This document shows, one piece after another, positions 22,549 to 36,036 of a stretch of 64,000 nucleotides of DNA. The stretch's first letter is position 1. Each line of letters opens with the position of its first letter. The stretch is from Setomelanomma holmii. Its lineage: Eukaryota; Ascomycota; Dothideomycetes; Pleosporales; Phaeosphaeriaceae. The translations under genes and the position numbers were made by a program. The DNA is taken from contig ML978236.1 in assembly GCA_010015745.1 (NCBI GenBank), forward strand, positions 62,001-126,000, in the 5' to 3' direction. The notes beneath the pieces are model-generated. The model did not search any database. It was not told the DNA's origin and worked only from the letters and a program-made list of their open reading frames with translations.

Positions 22549-25542
22549 TTAACGGCCTCCAACACCAGGCATGCCTTGACTCTTCAACGCCCCTTTGGCG
22601 TACAGATCTACCTTGTCCGACTCCGGCCAGCCACCCCACTCCTCTACGCCTTCAATTTGCCCTCGTATCAGCTCCACAATGTCATCCGGTGCTCGTTGCC
22701 TCGAGCCTTGTCCTCCTTGCAAACGACCCTCCAGGGCCGCACGTAATGCAACAAGCATTCTGAAGAGCAGCCTCGCGCCAGAGTGTTGAGCTTCAGATCG
22801 AGCAGTGACTTCCTTGTGATGTTTCGTGACCCATGAGGAGAAGGAGTAGAGACCTTCGAAGTCGTGCAGCATTCCGAGTGCGCGTACGTACGCATGAAGC
22901 TCTGCTGGTCCGGGGATGTGCGGCGGGATGAGGTTCGACGTATTGGCATCATGTATTGTCGAATGCATGTCCATGGTGGCTCCCACGAGATTGAAAAAGA
23001 GCTTGCGCAGACGAGGCGAGGCGGTCTTGAAGACGTGTCGCGCGGCCGCCGAAGACGCATCCATAGCGCTGGCCGCTTCTGCGGCGAATGTGGTAGAGAC
23101 ACAGACAAGGTTGAAGATTTCATCATCGACGTCAAGTTCAATCTCCTCCATGATTGCGACGAGTTTCCAAACTTTCACAAATTGTGTAATGCCTCTCCCT
23201 TTGACAGGAGCCTTGTCCTCAGAATAAAGTTTTTCGATGTCTAGGTTGCTGCGTACAAGCTTTGACATGTATGCAGTCCACGCGGGTCGATAGTGGGGTC
23301 GATAGTGGTGTAAAAGAGCATCCGCATAGACCAACAAGTAATGTCTATCGTGCCCCAACCTACAAGCATGGCGCTCCGGTGGCAAGAATGGTGAACGGGG
23401 CTGGGGCACACGAGCAAAACGACCAAAGCGACAGAGCGATTTGATAAAGGCGGCTAGAAGATAAGCAGGGACCTCTGCAACCGAAGTACCAGGATCATGG
23501 TGACCATGCAACAGGTTTCCAATGCCGCCGTTGTAAAGAGATCTGGCTGCCTCCAACAACTCGATAGTACTCGCAAAGCTTGGAGCAGCATCTAAGAGGA
23601 ATGCTAGCAAACGATTGGCAGGGCGGATATTCTTCGTGCGTAGCCGATTGTATAGCTCCTCCTTGCTTGGAACAGGCTCATTGAGGTACAATTGGTGCAA
23701 AGGAGAAGTGGAATTTGCAAGACTTTCCTTCATGTCGCCGGGCAGCACACCATCCTTTGGCTCCTCGGATGTGGCTTCCAGCTTCATCTCTTCGTCTAGA
23801 TCGTCTTGGGACTTGGGCTTTGACGATCGTTTTAACTCGGGATAATGGATCTTCTCGAACATGGCGAGATAGACCTGCTGGCTGGGTAGTGCGTTGGATG
23901 CCTCGTAAGCCAGAAAACAGGCCCACGCTTCTTGTCGTGTTCTTGTTGTTCGGACTCGGGCTGCCCAAACAAGATTGTTGAGATAATCTTCCTTTCCTCC
24001 ATGGGACGAGGTGTCTGGCAGTGACGTGCGAGTCTGAATGGTTGGACTGCTATCCGTGTCCCACCCACCGTAGATTTGAGCCATTTCTTCCCATAGATGG
24101 CCACGATAACCAGCTTCATACATGCGATGAAGAATCCTTGATGCCCTCGAAGCACCAAAGTCGTAGCCCTTGTCTTCGTCCATTGCTGTTCGATTCTCTT
24201 TCCAAGGAGGCCACGAAGGACCCTTCAACTCGGCCCACTCCCTTTCCGATGATGTTTTAGGATGTGCGAGCTGATTTCGTGTGATGGCGCGAAACCCGAC
24301 ACTGGTGACAGTTAAGGCCGGTGACCATCCGGCCATGAATCGCAGGACCTGAAATTGGGCCTTCTCTTGGTGAACCGCATTCAATATTGGCCTAGTGCGG
24401 GCGGGTAAAGACAACAGAAGGAGTATCGTGTTCGAAACTCGTGCAACGTCGGCGAGCATTCGTGGCGATGCAGTAGCCATTCGGTCTTCCCCAAAGAGCA
24501 CGCTCGCGCGGTCGGCAAATAGTGACGCGATCCAGGGTATTGGTTCGGGCCAGAGTTGCCGTGCGTGGCGAAGTAGACGGATAGTAAGTATCTTCAAGGC
24601 ATCCCAGGTAGGAGGTTCTGTACTGAATCGCGTATCGACATGCCTCAGTATAACGCCAAGAGCAAAAACGCTCATGTGTCTCCGGCGTAGGAACAATAAG
24701 AGTACAAACAGAGGCGGAGTCTCCTTCCCAGAGTGGAATATTTCGGCGGCCAAGGTCGATTTCGGTTCCGTTATGCACCTTGCCCACCCTTCCACGCTCA
24801 TTTTCGTAAAGTGCTGACGGCGGAGTAGATCTAGCTCAGCCAATTTCCATGTGAAGTTGGACTCTTCCCCATGCGATTTGGTATGATGTTCCAAGTAGCG
24901 AGCGAGGATCGAGTAAAGTGAGAGGGGCTCTTCGTAGAGTGGGCCTTGTCGCAGTGACGACAATCTTGCAGCGTCCTTAGGCAGCCCATTATTGTAGTAC
25001 GGTCGGGGTTGTCGGTACGATAAATCGACCTTGCCAGTAGGAGGGTTCATATACAGACCTCTAGCCGAAGAATGTATGGAGCCCAGGACGGTGGACGGAC
25101 GGCTTTTTCGCAGCTTTCTCCTCGCTGTGTTGCCATGCACTCCTCGAAATCGAGCTTCAGCATCCGCCTCTGATGCGGCGTCTGGTGCTGCTGCAGAGAT
25201 CAAATCTATCCCCAAGACGCTGGATGCGAACGCGTCCACAAAGGTCTCGGAGAAATCTGCGTCGGTTCCTGTCGCGTCACTAGCTTCTTCAGATAACTCA
25301 TGGTGGTGATGAGTGCCATAAGAGGCCTGGTCTCCTGTGGATCGAGGGGGCTGATGGTGAAAGAAACGTCGTCGGTCTGTACACGGGGGCTGATAATGGT
25401 ATGCAGCGCAGAGGGAAGGCCATTGCTACCTCAAGTTAGATCTGTATGGTAGTATAGAGATAAAGAGCCTTACTGAGCGCGTCGCAAGCCATGAAAGACA
25501 AAAAATGCTACGTGGAGCTGCCAGGAAAGAAGTCAATGGCAT
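22549..25542 (-). CDS. Conserved mitochondrial-targeted fungal protein, 981 aa
   Basis: Two exons: 25474-25542 (23 codons) and 22549-25425 (959 codons), 48-nt intron. The first exon, found by matching phase across the intron, supplies an Arg/Ser/hydrophobic, acid-free N-terminus (MPLTSFLAAPRSIFCLSWL), followed by TDRRRFFHH. This is a good mitochondrial presequence. The rest is largely helical. Blocks such as GPSWPPWKENRTAMDEDKGYDFGASRA and MYEAGYRGHLWEEMAQIYGGWDTD recall an ascomycete family that I cannot name. The helical, repetitive character (for example ALKILTIRLLRHARQLWPEP) suggests a PPR-like or other helical-repeat organelle RNA factor, but that is inference. Its 593-bp upstream region is shared with the divergent 886-aa gene. 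Confidence 0.8.
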
Positions 25543-26135
25543 TCATCGACAGAGAGAACCCAAACGGGAGTCGTGCTGGAGCGATAATGAGGCACCGAAG
25601 TCGATAGCCAGAATAGCCGTGATAGCTGTGGCGTAATGTATGTTTGCGCTACAGCGCGAAAATTACAGCTAGCCTTATCGAGACTCCTCCAACGTTTGCT
25701 CCAACTATTGTCAACTATCAACTCTGAGGCTGCACGAGTAGGATTGTGCGCATAGGCATCAGCACCGTCTCAACCGACATCATAGCCTCATCCATCCGTC
25801 CAGCCTGTTCGCCGCGTCGCTGGCGATAGATTGTGCGACTCGCGACTGCGGGCGTTTAGTCTTGGCACATCGCGTTCCATTCATTGCTCTTCCCCAAAAG
25901 CACCCGATCACCGCACTCACCCCATCGCGACCCAACAGGACCTCTGCCAGAATTTTGCGCGTAATAATTGGCGATACTCGATCACGAACACCATCTTCGC
26001 GCTTGCAGTGCATGCTCTCATTGCCTTGACGCAAGGGCATGTTGGTACAGGGAAGATAGTGACTACCACTCCGGCCGCCCTGAGCGCGTTCACGCCAACT
26101 GCATCACTCGCGCATCGCGAATCGCACGCTTCAAC
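25543..26135. other. Divergent promoter region
   Basis: 593 bp between the start codons of the 981-aa (-) and 886-aa (+) genes. No distinct motif or coding sequence is seen. Confidence 0.45.
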
Positions 26136-28947
26136 ATGACCATGGCCGCCAACGGCACCCTGACCCCGCCGTCACTGCCGCCCGCGCCCACGTCGCCCTC
26201 GTTCGCAAAGCGAAAACATGTTGCAACCAGCTCGATTGTCTCCAACGGCGCGTCAGTGCCTGCGCAAGGGCAGCCAACAAGCAAGAGCACATGTTCTCTC
26301 CAGATGGTTCTCGATGACATTCTGGCAGTCCTGAAAAGGTACGATAGCTGTGCACGTTGCGCGTCTCTGCCAAAGCTGTACAATTTGTGTAGCAGAAGGA
26401 ATGCACAGCAAATGCGACAGGAATTTGCGACACCATGCAAACTCGCGACCTTCTACCTACTCCCGATCTGTATCGCTGACAATGGATAGCTACGACACAC
26501 AGCCCTCCGTTCTGACGCACCCCATCAGCTCCGCGATAACGAGGAGATCGTCCGGCGAGGCCGACTCCAAACGTGCCAAATTGACACCACCCAGCGGATC
26601 CGCTACCATCACAAGCCTTGTCCAGGATGGCTCATATGAGACACTGCAGGCGCTCGAGAAAGATGTCGAGAATGCAACCACAGAAATACTGGCTTCAAGT
26701 GGTGGAGGCGATTTGTCTGCTGGACCCGGCTCCGTCGCGGAAACGACACTTCAAGCGAAGATACTCGCCTTTCGAAAAGTTGCGAAGAATCTAATCGAAC
26801 GGGAGGAGGTGCGCAAGGTCAGCCAGACTGAGCCAGAAGTTTCAAAAGAAGCCGACGAGGTGCTGGTCTCAAAAGAAGACGGAACACCTGTGCCAGTCAA
26901 GGAGGAAGAGAAAGAGCCCCAGGTCGTACAGAGCCGGACAGTTCTCACACTGTTTGGAGCTGCTGATCGGATCCCCAAGCAGCTATTCTCGAGTCTGCAG
27001 CAATCACGAAAAGTCCCCCCTGTAGATGCGACGCATACATTCGATACATCCGTGCAGGTCACGCTGCCCGTGCGGGAAGCTTCCTTACCCAACATCATGT
27101 CCACGACTGAGGTCTACCCGCTTCCAGACCAATCCGAGTCGAAGAAGAAGAAGACGACGATCGGCGAAGTGTTTCGCGCGCCAGCCCATTTGCCCCAGAT
27201 CAGTCCTCCGAAGGCCGCTCGACCTACCACAGGCAAAAGCCACACCATTACATTCGCGCCCCCAGAAGCACCAAAACACACTCGCAAGGGCTCGCAATCA
27301 TACGCACATCAGAATTTGGCTGCTGGTTTCTGGCTAGGGTACGCCGGGGTCGACATGCCAAAAGACCAATCGTCGCCAACCGCCAAGCAGAAGAGCAGGC
27401 AGCGAGCATTGAGCATGGGCGAAGCGCAGCAACCGCCTTCAGAAGCCATCCTTGTTGCAGTACAGCAGGCAAAGGAAGATGCGCTCTTCCGAAGTGCATA
27501 CTCCAGCTTTGCCCCCACGCGCGACGATGCTACGGCTATCATCCCCGAAGAGACGAAGAACAGGGTGTGGTGGCAGAAAGTAGGCGAGAAGCGCTTCAAC
27601 GACATATTTCCTGTCGATCCAGCACTACTCAACGGGGACGAAGCGGTCGCAGCCGAGATCGACGGTCCGACAGACAAAGACGATGGCTTCAAAGACGCCG
27701 TTGAGAACTTCGATCCCATCGAAGGCGGTGTGTTGCCGCAACCAGAAGAGAAGAGCCAGGAAGAGAAGGACACGGACGAGATTCTGTTCGAAATTTCAGA
27801 GCTTCTCGAAACTCTTGCATCACACCAGAGGATACGGAATCTATCGCTGACGACCAATCCACGGACGCCTGTCGTCCAGAACACATCACTAGCTTCGTTA
27901 GCGGGGAGCCCATCCATGCCGTCTACCGAGGAATTCGACGTCTATGAGATGCTGAAGTCGCAGTTAACCTTGCTTGTCTCACAATTACCACCATACGCAG
28001 TAGCCAAGCTGAACGGTGATCAGTTGGATGAGCTCAATATCAGCCGAACAATTCTGTTCGAAACCAAGGAATACAAGGGTGTCCTGGAGGAGGATACATT
28101 GTCTAGACTAGCCAAAACACCAGCAGTAGCCGCGGCTCCGCCCCCAACACTTGCGCGCGCCGGCTCCGGTACCCACGCTCACTATCCTACGGGTGGCACC
28201 CAGTATAGTCGTCCTTCAAGCTCCGTACATCAGTCCGGTGCCCGCCCAGTGCAGTCGGCACAATCGCTATACCCACAACAGCAGTCCCTTCATCGATCGT
28301 CTTCCATGCTCGCTCAACGTTCGCCCTCAGGGCAAACCCACAGCTACCAAACCGGCGGAGTATCCTACGCTCCATCATCACGCAGTTACTCGGGTACTCA
28401 AGGATATGGCCAACAGACTCCGAGACCAGGTTATGGACAGACATCTTCGTCTCAATTCTATGGTCAGCGGTCAGCGCAGCCAAGCAATTACGGAGGGGCG
28501 GCGGCATCCCAGTACAATGCTTCTACGCCTCAGACTGAGCCCCAGACCCGATATGCACAACCTGCCCAAAATGGATACTTCTCGAGATCACAAAATGCGG
28601 CTCCTATGTACAGTACAAGCCAGACCCCGCAGGCACCCACGGCATCACCGCTCAAGGCCAATCCGGCGCCAATACAATCAAGCTTTCGAACACGGCCGGC
28701 TTATGGAACGCCAGTATCCGGTGGCCAGCTGCGCAGTACGTACTATGGTCCTGGTCAATACGGCACACCGCAGGCGTCCACCGCCTCAACTAGCATCAAT
28801 GGCCTGCCCGCCAATCCCCAACAAATGATGATCGATAGGCAACAAGCACAGATAGCAGCGCAAAATCAAGCTCGCCTGGCGGCACAGAATAGCTTCAGCA
28901 GCAGCAGGCAGGGCTCAGGGACTCCACAACCGCCGAACGGATTGTAA
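26136..28947 (+). CDS. Large low-complexity, probably nuclear protein, 886 aa
   Basis: Two exons (26136-26338, 26490-28947), a 151-nt intron, 886 aa. I do not recognise the family with certainty. The N-terminus is Pro/Ser/Thr-rich and leads into a short conserved helix (LQMVLDDILAVLKSYDTQP) that the intron splits. The middle carries acidic and helical blocks (LEKDVENATTEILA, RVWWQKVGEKRFNDIFPVDP, DEILFEISELLETLASHQRIRNL, YEMLKSQLTLLVSQLPPYAVAKLNGDQLDELN). The last 250 residues are Gln/Ser/Tyr/Pro-rich (many YG, QQ and SS), like a prion-like or activation region. A chromatin-remodelling or transcription-coregulator subunit is plausible from this make-up. A link to an RSC-type accessory subunit crossed my mind, but I cannot support it. 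Confidence 0.78.
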
Positions 28948-29534
28948 AACGGGCAAACAAATGGAACTTCCACGTCAACCTAGACATAAGCAGTAGGAGG
29001 ATGTGGGAAGTATTGGTGTTGCCGTTGGATATCACAGATCATGACCAGGCGTTTTGTCATTGAGGACAGGTGCTGACTCAACCGAGCCTGCCGTTTCATT
29101 GTCCAAGGGGTCATTCGTCGGCCTTGCTGTTCTAACACAGTCCGTTGTCGCCACTGTTCGACGAAGGCATTATAGCTGTATTTTGCTGAGCGAGGCGTGT
29201 TTTCTCGATGGCACCAAATTCTTGTCAGCATCTAAGTAGACGATTGATATGCAAGATATTGTAATAGTAACTTTGTGACACCACTTGTGTAGTAAAGCCA
29301 CAGGTCCAGTCTCCCACTCTTACTCAACTTATCGCTCCACAGACTCAGATTCGTAGCCAGTGAGTATGCGTGTCGAGGATGCTTCCGAATGTTCCGACTA
29401 GCGCGTAGGTGGGTGGACCCTGCATGACGTCGGCAACCGCGTCCGCTTCGGTGTCTCCCAAGCAGTCCATGCAGACAAACGCAGCCTTCCATACCCAGCT
29501 TCTCCATTCACAGTCATGACACACTCGCTACATC
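28948..29534. other. Intergenic region
   Basis: Between two + strand genes. No feature is recognised; it should contain the 3' UTR of the 886-aa gene and the sro7 promoter. Confidence 0.45.
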
Positions 29535-32500
29535 ATGGCTCATCTCCTCCGCGGCAAGCAAGCGGGCATACACAACGATCTTTCTGCAGGCCTTGGACCT
29601 GATCTCTTCATCGTTGACCATGTATGTGCTTTGCGACATGCACCCCGCGCATCCGCCCTTGCTGGCATGTGCGCGTACTGGAGCTGACAAGTGAAGATTC
29701 GCAACTATGGCATAAACTCCAAGATCACACAAATCGCATATGATCCCGTGCAGTCGCTGATTGCCGTCGGTACGAGCGAAAGCAAGTTTGGCAACGGTCA
29801 AATCTACATCTTTGGTCAAAATCGAGTCGAGGTCGTGCTACCACTCCCACGCCAGGCATCGGTCAAGATTCTGCAATTCTGCGCAGAGAAGCTACTCTGT
29901 GTAGATTCGAAGAATGATCTGTCAGTCTTCTCGATAGAGGCGAAGAAGCTAGTCAACGCACACTCTCCGCCCGCGAAGATAACTGCGCTGCACAGCGACC
30001 CGACCCTCGACTATGCGCTACTGGGAACACAGCATGGCGAAGTACTGGCATACGACCTGGACCGCGAGTGCCTTACCCACTTCAAGATACCCAATCTTTG
30101 GCGGGAACGATTCCCACAATCGCGGCTGACGTCCGTCGTCACGCTCGCACTACATCCACGCGACATTGGATCTCTTTTGATTGGATACAATTCTGGCGCG
30201 GTTATATACTCGTTCAAGCAGAACAAGGTTCTGAACTTCTTCAACTACGTACTTCCCAAGGGCGCGCCTGGGGGCGACTCAGATCCGGGCATGATCTTCA
30301 GACAGCGGGAGCCGCCGCTGACACAGGCTGTGTGGCACCCGACCGGCACGTTTGTCCTGACTGGTCATGAGGATAGCAGTATCGTCATCTGGGATGCGAA
30401 AGACGGAAGAATAGTACAAGCGAGGACATTGCAAGATACCGACGTCGACAAGCCCGGACCTGGAAGCTTTAGTCCAGGGGCTGTAGAGGTGTCCTTTGCT
30501 GTCAAGTCACCCATCTTCAAGATTGCATGGTGTGCCAATCAAGATCCTGACGATACCGCAATCCTCGTCGCAGGTGGCCAGCCATCTAATATAACGCCGA
30601 AAAGTTTGACGCTCTTCGAGATGGGTCGAACTCCGATATACAACACCTCATCGTGGCAGATCCTCTCGGACCACTTCGAGAATCCCAAGCGGCAACGTAT
30701 CTTACCGTGCCCGCCAGGCTCGGAAGTCGTCGACTTGTTTTTGATCCCTCGCTCGTCTCCACATTTCGCTGGGTGTCACGATCCCATTGCCATCATTGCT
30801 TTGCTTGCTTCTGGCGAGCTCCTCACACTCTCTTTCCCAAGCGGTATGCCTATATGCCCCACTAACCAGCTCCATCTATCAATGACTCTGGTACATCCTT
30901 ATGCCAACTACACCAATCTTGCGCCAGTGGAACGAACGAGGTGGCTCGGTATGACGGAGAAGCGAACCCATGGACCCAAGTTCTTGAACGGCGGTGCAGG
31001 AGCCGTCTACCCTTTGAAGAGATTCGAGCATCGCAATGTTGTGCAGACCGCCCATGCCGATGGTACTGTTAGACTCTGGGACGCTGGCCACGCCGACGAG
31101 ATCGAGAACGATGCTGTGCTACAAGTAGACGTAGCGCGAGCCGTGGGGCGGCAAGACGACACACAAATCACACGCACGTCATTTGCCGGCGCCGCGTCTG
31201 AGCTGTCGGTGGGCCTAAAGTCCGGCGAGGTTGTGGTCTTTAGATGGCACACCAACACACATCCTGAAGAAGAATTCCCGCCTGGCGATAATGAGCCTCA
31301 AGGGTTGACCGATATCTCGCACAGGGCAGAAGCATCGCTCAAAGAAGGTCTGCTGCCCTTCACCCTGTTGAACGAGGTCAATGGACCCGTCACCGCGCTG
31401 AAGCAGTCGGACGTCGGGTTCGTTGCTGCTGGCTTCGAGGGCGGCAGCCTTGCTATCATCGATTTGCGAGGTCCAGCAGTCATATACAGAGGCTCGATTA
31501 GTGACTTTGTCATGTCCGACAAGCGAGGTAGTTTCCGCAGAAGTTCCAACGCTGCGGCATCGAAGCCGGAATGGCCGACCTGCATCGAGTTCAGCGTCAT
31601 GACTCTTGACGGCGATGACTTTTCGAGTATTCTCGTTCATGTTGGAACAAGTCTTGGCCATCTTGCAACTTTCAAACTTTTGCCAGACGCGGGTGGACGC
31701 TATACGGCTAAATTCGCTGGCGTTTCCTCTCTCGACGACAAGATTGTCAAAATCTGCCCGATGCATGCCGAGACAGGTCGACCGGCCTACGCCTCTCAAT
31801 CAGCTGTCGCTGGTCTGCGTAGCGGGTCGAAAGTCAACGGCGTTCTTCTTGGTGTAACTTCATCAGGTGCAAGGTTGTTCAAGCCTGCCACCAGCAAAGG
31901 TGCGCACAAGACATTCGACCAGTCTTTGTGCGACACTGCAGCGGTCGTTCGATACGAAGACCTTGGTTATGCAATGCTTGGGCTATTCGGCGACGGGTGC
32001 GCACGAGCATACTCCCTTCCTGCTCTAAAAGAGATTGGTTCAGTGAAGGTTAGCGATGTAGTGGATGTACGGAGATTCTCCGAGGCTGTGATTACCAGCA
32101 CTGGAGATATCCTTGGCTGGAAAGGACCTGCAGACATGGCTTTGATCAATGTGTTTGGCCATGGACTCCAGCTGTGAGACACGCCTCGTTAAGCTTTATG
32201 ACATCTGCTGATTGTATCCAGGAACCGTACGAAAGATATCCTGCTGAACCCTGAGCTACTCATTCCTCCAAGGCCAACTATTAGCAATATTCAGTGGATC
32301 TCTGGCACTCAGCATGTCACTCCTGCGGACATGGATCTCCTCAGTAAGCTCTATATCTACCATCTATGAGCTCTACTAATGAACTACCAGTTGGCGGTCC
32401 TGATCGTCCACCTTCCAAGCGAATGCTTGCACAAGCTCGCTCCGAAGCTGAGCAAGCGCGTCGTCAAGTTCGTACCAGCGGCGGTGCAGCATCCGCATCC

Positions 32501-32731
32501 ACTGGCTATCCTTCGTACCCAACTGCGAGTGCGATACCAAATGACGAGGGTTGGGGCGCGTGGGCGTCGCGTCAATTCAACGAACGAACTGAGAAGCTGA
32601 ACGCAGTCAGCGATGGCATGAACAACTTGCAGCAGAATAGCGCAGGATGGGCCGAAGATGTGAATAAGTTCGTAAACAAGCAGAAGAGAGGACTGGTCAT
32701 GGGAGCAGTAAAGAGCAAGTTCGGGTTTTAA
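29535..32731 (+). CDS. sro7: Lgl/tomosyn-family WD40 exocytosis protein (Sro7-like)
   Basis: Four exons: 29535-29621, 29697-32173, 32222-32343 and 32391-32731, giving 1008 aa with phase kept throughout. The opening MAHLLRGKQAGIHNDLSAGL and NYGINSKITQIAYDPVQSLIAVGTSESK are typical of the family. WD-type repeats follow (VWHPTGTFVLTGHEDSSIVIWD, VVQTAHADGTVRLWDAGHADE), making the double beta-propeller. The C-terminus (PPSKRMLAQARSEAEQARRQ, WGAWASRQFNERTEKLNAVSDGMNNLQQ) resembles an R-SNARE-like tail. In yeast, Sro7 binds the t-SNARE Sec9 and the Rab Sec4 to promote vesicle fusion at sites of polarised growth; in filamentous fungi that means hyphal tips. The stop-like TGA at 32175 lies inside the second intron, so the two last exons are easily lost. 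Confidence 0.9.
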
Positions 32732-33359
32732 GCAAGTCATACCCAGCGAAGGCCGACAAATACCGACTCCGAGTCCTCGATAACTTGATTTCTTCCTTTC
32801 GAAACAGATCCGTCACAATGCATTAGGCGCAAAATGAAGCAAGTGGATCCCACAACTGAGATACAGCATCCTCCGTCGTCTCAAAGCTCTAGGCATATTT
32901 CAGATCAACGTGACATTCCATCCGAAAAGCAGGTATCATTTCGTCCTCGCAGCTGAGCCGCAGAGCCTCAATGACACTTCCACCCATGGTTTCGCTCCAC
33001 AATTATCAATCATGCAACGCTCCGAGCCTCAGTCATACCCCTTTCGATCATTCCATCTAGAATCCTTCTGTCACACACATCACCCATCTCGCCTCAACGC
33101 CACAGTATTTTCGGTGTCGCATAACCATATTTGGCGAGACCTTGATCCAGGAATGACACTAGACGGTAGACGCGTGCTCGTGTCCAGGCGGAATGCACGC
33201 ACGAAGGGAGGAAAGGGCTTGTGCGACACAAGGGATACGTATCCGCTTCACGATAGCGGTTATAAGAGCAGATCACGCCTGTCGTGGTAAGAGTACGGTA
33301 GTCGTTTGGATTACCGTAGTCACTCGTTTAGGCTCGATTGCTTTGGTTGGGTTGTGAAG
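32732..33359. other. Intergenic region upstream of chitinase
   Basis: No coding pattern is seen. It presumably contains the chitinase promoter. Confidence 0.45.
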
Positions 33360-35375
33360 ATGAAGGTATGTATCCAAAACTCGAAAGGAGAATGGACATA
33401 CTGACCACCAAGCCAGTTTCCGACAACATCACGATGGCTTTATATATTCGCCCTGTTTGCTATTTCGTCTACGGCTCTGGCAGCCGAACAACAAGCCAAT
33501 GCTGCGCCGCAGAAATGCGATTGGTACTGCTGGGTCGAACAGAGGTTGACTGCGTTGACGGCGCAGGTGGATAAGCTTACGAAGATGGTTGTAAGAACAA
33601 CCTAAACAAGAGAAGGTGGCTTGTGCTCTTCAGCAACAGCGGAAGTCGCTATTCGAAGAGTTGAAGGTATTGATGTCACATTAGGGCGGCGCAAGAAACA
33701 GTAACCAACCCATCTCCACAAAGCCAGCGAGCGGGACAGGATACACGGGCACAATTGGGCATCCACATGTAACCTCCATCTCGAGCTCTTCTTCTCTTCC
33801 TGCGCACACATACTTACATCAAAGTAGGCAAGCCCAACAACTTATCCAACCAGACAAACCCCCTCAAAACCTCCCTCGAACCCAACAACAAAGTCCTCCC
33901 CACCAACCACAATCCCCAAACCCCCCATCTCCGCACGCACTGGCTACCGCGCCGTTGGATACTACGGCAACTGGGACGTTTACGCGCGGAACTTTACGCC
34001 TCAGCAGATTCCCGTATCCAGACTCACACACCTGCTGTACTCGTTCGCCGACAACAAAGTAGACGGCACGGTATTCTTGACCGATTCCTACGCCGACGTC
34101 GGAAAGCACTACCCCACCAACTCCTGGTCTGAGGGTGGGAACAACATCTACGGCTTGTTGAAACAACTCGGCCTGCTCAAACAGCGCAACCGCAACTTAA
34201 AAGTCATGCTCAGCATCGGCGGCTGGACGTATATCAACACCAACAAGCACTTAGACCCGGTGGGCGCGAGCGCCACTGCGATAGCTACATTTGCGAATGG
34301 TTTTGTGAATATGATTAAGAATTATGGGTTTGATGGGATTGATATCGATTGGGAGTACCCGCAGTCTATCGACCAGGGGAAGCAATTCCTTGCGTTACTG
34401 AAGGCCGTCAGGGCGGGGTTGGATGCGTATGCCAATATTTTGGGACAGGATAAGGGGTATGCGGCGGAGGCGAAACCCAAGTTTCTGCTGAGTATTGCGG
34501 CGCCGGCTGGGGAGACGAATTGTGAGAGTTTTTTGCCGTTGAAGGATGTGGGTAGTGTAGTGGATTTTGTGAATCTGATGGTTTGTATCTTTCCTTCCCC
34601 GTCTATCCCAATAAACCCCTTCCTCCCCAACAACCACCCAAACGAGGCAGAACCAGAAACCACACTTCTCAAAAGTTCGAAATCGGATACAACCAACTAA
34701 CTCTTCCAAACAGGCCTACGACTACGCCGGCTCTTGTGACCCGACAACAGGCCACTCCGCCAACCTCGCCCCCTCCCTTTCCAACCTAAAACCCACCCCT
34801 TACAACACCGCCGCCGTCGTGCGCGCCTACTTGTCCTCTGGCGTACCCGCGTCCAAACTCAACCTCGGTATGCCCTTATACGGCCACGCATTCACACACA
34901 CTTCTGGTCTTGGGGAACCATACTCCGGCACCAGCCCAGGCTCTTTCGAGGCGGGCATATACGATTTCAAAGACCTGCCGTTGAAAGGGGCGACGGAGTA
35001 TTTCGGTGCAGAAGCGTATGCGATGTATGGTTATGACAATAGCACGAGCATGTTAGTGAGTTATGATACGGTGCCGATGGCGTTGACGAAGGTGGATTTT
35101 CTGCGGAAAATGGGGCTCGGAGAAGCCATGTGGTGGGAGGTTAGTGGGGATAAGGTGGGCAGTGGGAGTATTATTTCGAATGTGAGTTTTGCAATTTTCT
35201 CGATGTTGGATGGTTTTGGATAAGTCAATGTAGGATGCGAAGCTAACGAGAGATCTTGTTCTAGGTTGTCAACGCATTGGCCGGCACAAACGGGAATGGC
35301 ATCGAGTCGCAGGCAAACTGGATCTACTTCCCTGATTCTTCGTACGACAACGTCAAGAGCGGGTTCGCGGCATGA
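33360..35375 (+). CDS. Secreted chitinase, GH18
   Basis: Proposed seven exons: 33360-33365, 33417-33590, 33634-33666, 33724-33768, 33828-34580, 34714-35181 and 35265-35375 (529 aa). Exon 1 is only ATG AAG. Together with exon 2 it gives a signal peptide (MKFPTTSRWLYIFALFAISS...ALA). A short Cys-containing, coiled-coil-like segment (CDWYCWVEQRLTALTAQVDKL) and a Thr/Pro/Ser linker follow, then the GH18 barrel from GYRAVGYYGNWDVY. The substrate and active-site motifs are LKVMLSIGGWTY and DGIDIDWEYP, with catalytic Glu at about 262, and later MPLYGHAF and EAMWWEVSGD. The enzyme cleaves chitin in cell-wall remodelling or nutrient use. Exons 3 and 4 (11 and 15 codons) are the least certain; the catalytic exons are firm. 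Confidence 0.88.
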
Positions 35376-36036
35376 TCGAACCGCATCGCATCGTAGCGTT
35401 ACTTCAGCACTTCCTCAAATCGGCAGTGGGTCACGGGTGCGACTGTGTGGACGAAATTGTTGCGTTGTGGCGTTCATGCGAGGTCGGTGGTGTAGTAATA
35501 ACATTGCGACATATAGGGTCTCGAAGTTGAATCGCTTTGATGCCAAGCTGAAACGCCCTCGCGTGAACTGCTGGTGCGGGAACGCGAGATGCCCTGTGCT
35601 TGTGCCAGAACGTGACACGCGAACAGCAGACAAACGCTTGCGGTTTGAGGCCTGAGGCTCTGGATGTTGCTTGGGATGATGCGTGGCAGCGCTGATTCAT
35701 GTTTGGTTTCCTTGCGCGCGTACGCAGCTCGCGTTCGGATTCTGCTTTGTTGCGTAGCCCGTTAATCATGATGTGCATGGGAGTAAGCTGTCATATCGAT
35801 CGGCTGGTGTGGAAGTATTGAATGATCGTGGATCTTTCATAAGATCCACTGGTATGTCGTTGAATTTGCGTAGCGTCTGAGCGCATGAACTTCCAGGAAT
35901 ATGCTGAACCTAATGCAGAAATATATATAACGCCCTGACTCATAGCCGATACACCAGCCTATGCGCCCCACTTGCGTCCCGGATCCCAGGTATATCATGC
36001 TGTAATATGCACCAGAATGTGCTGATTCTTCTAATC
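35376..36036. other. Convergent intergenic region
   Basis: Between the chitinase (+) and J-domain (-) 3' ends. No feature is recognised. Confidence 0.45.
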
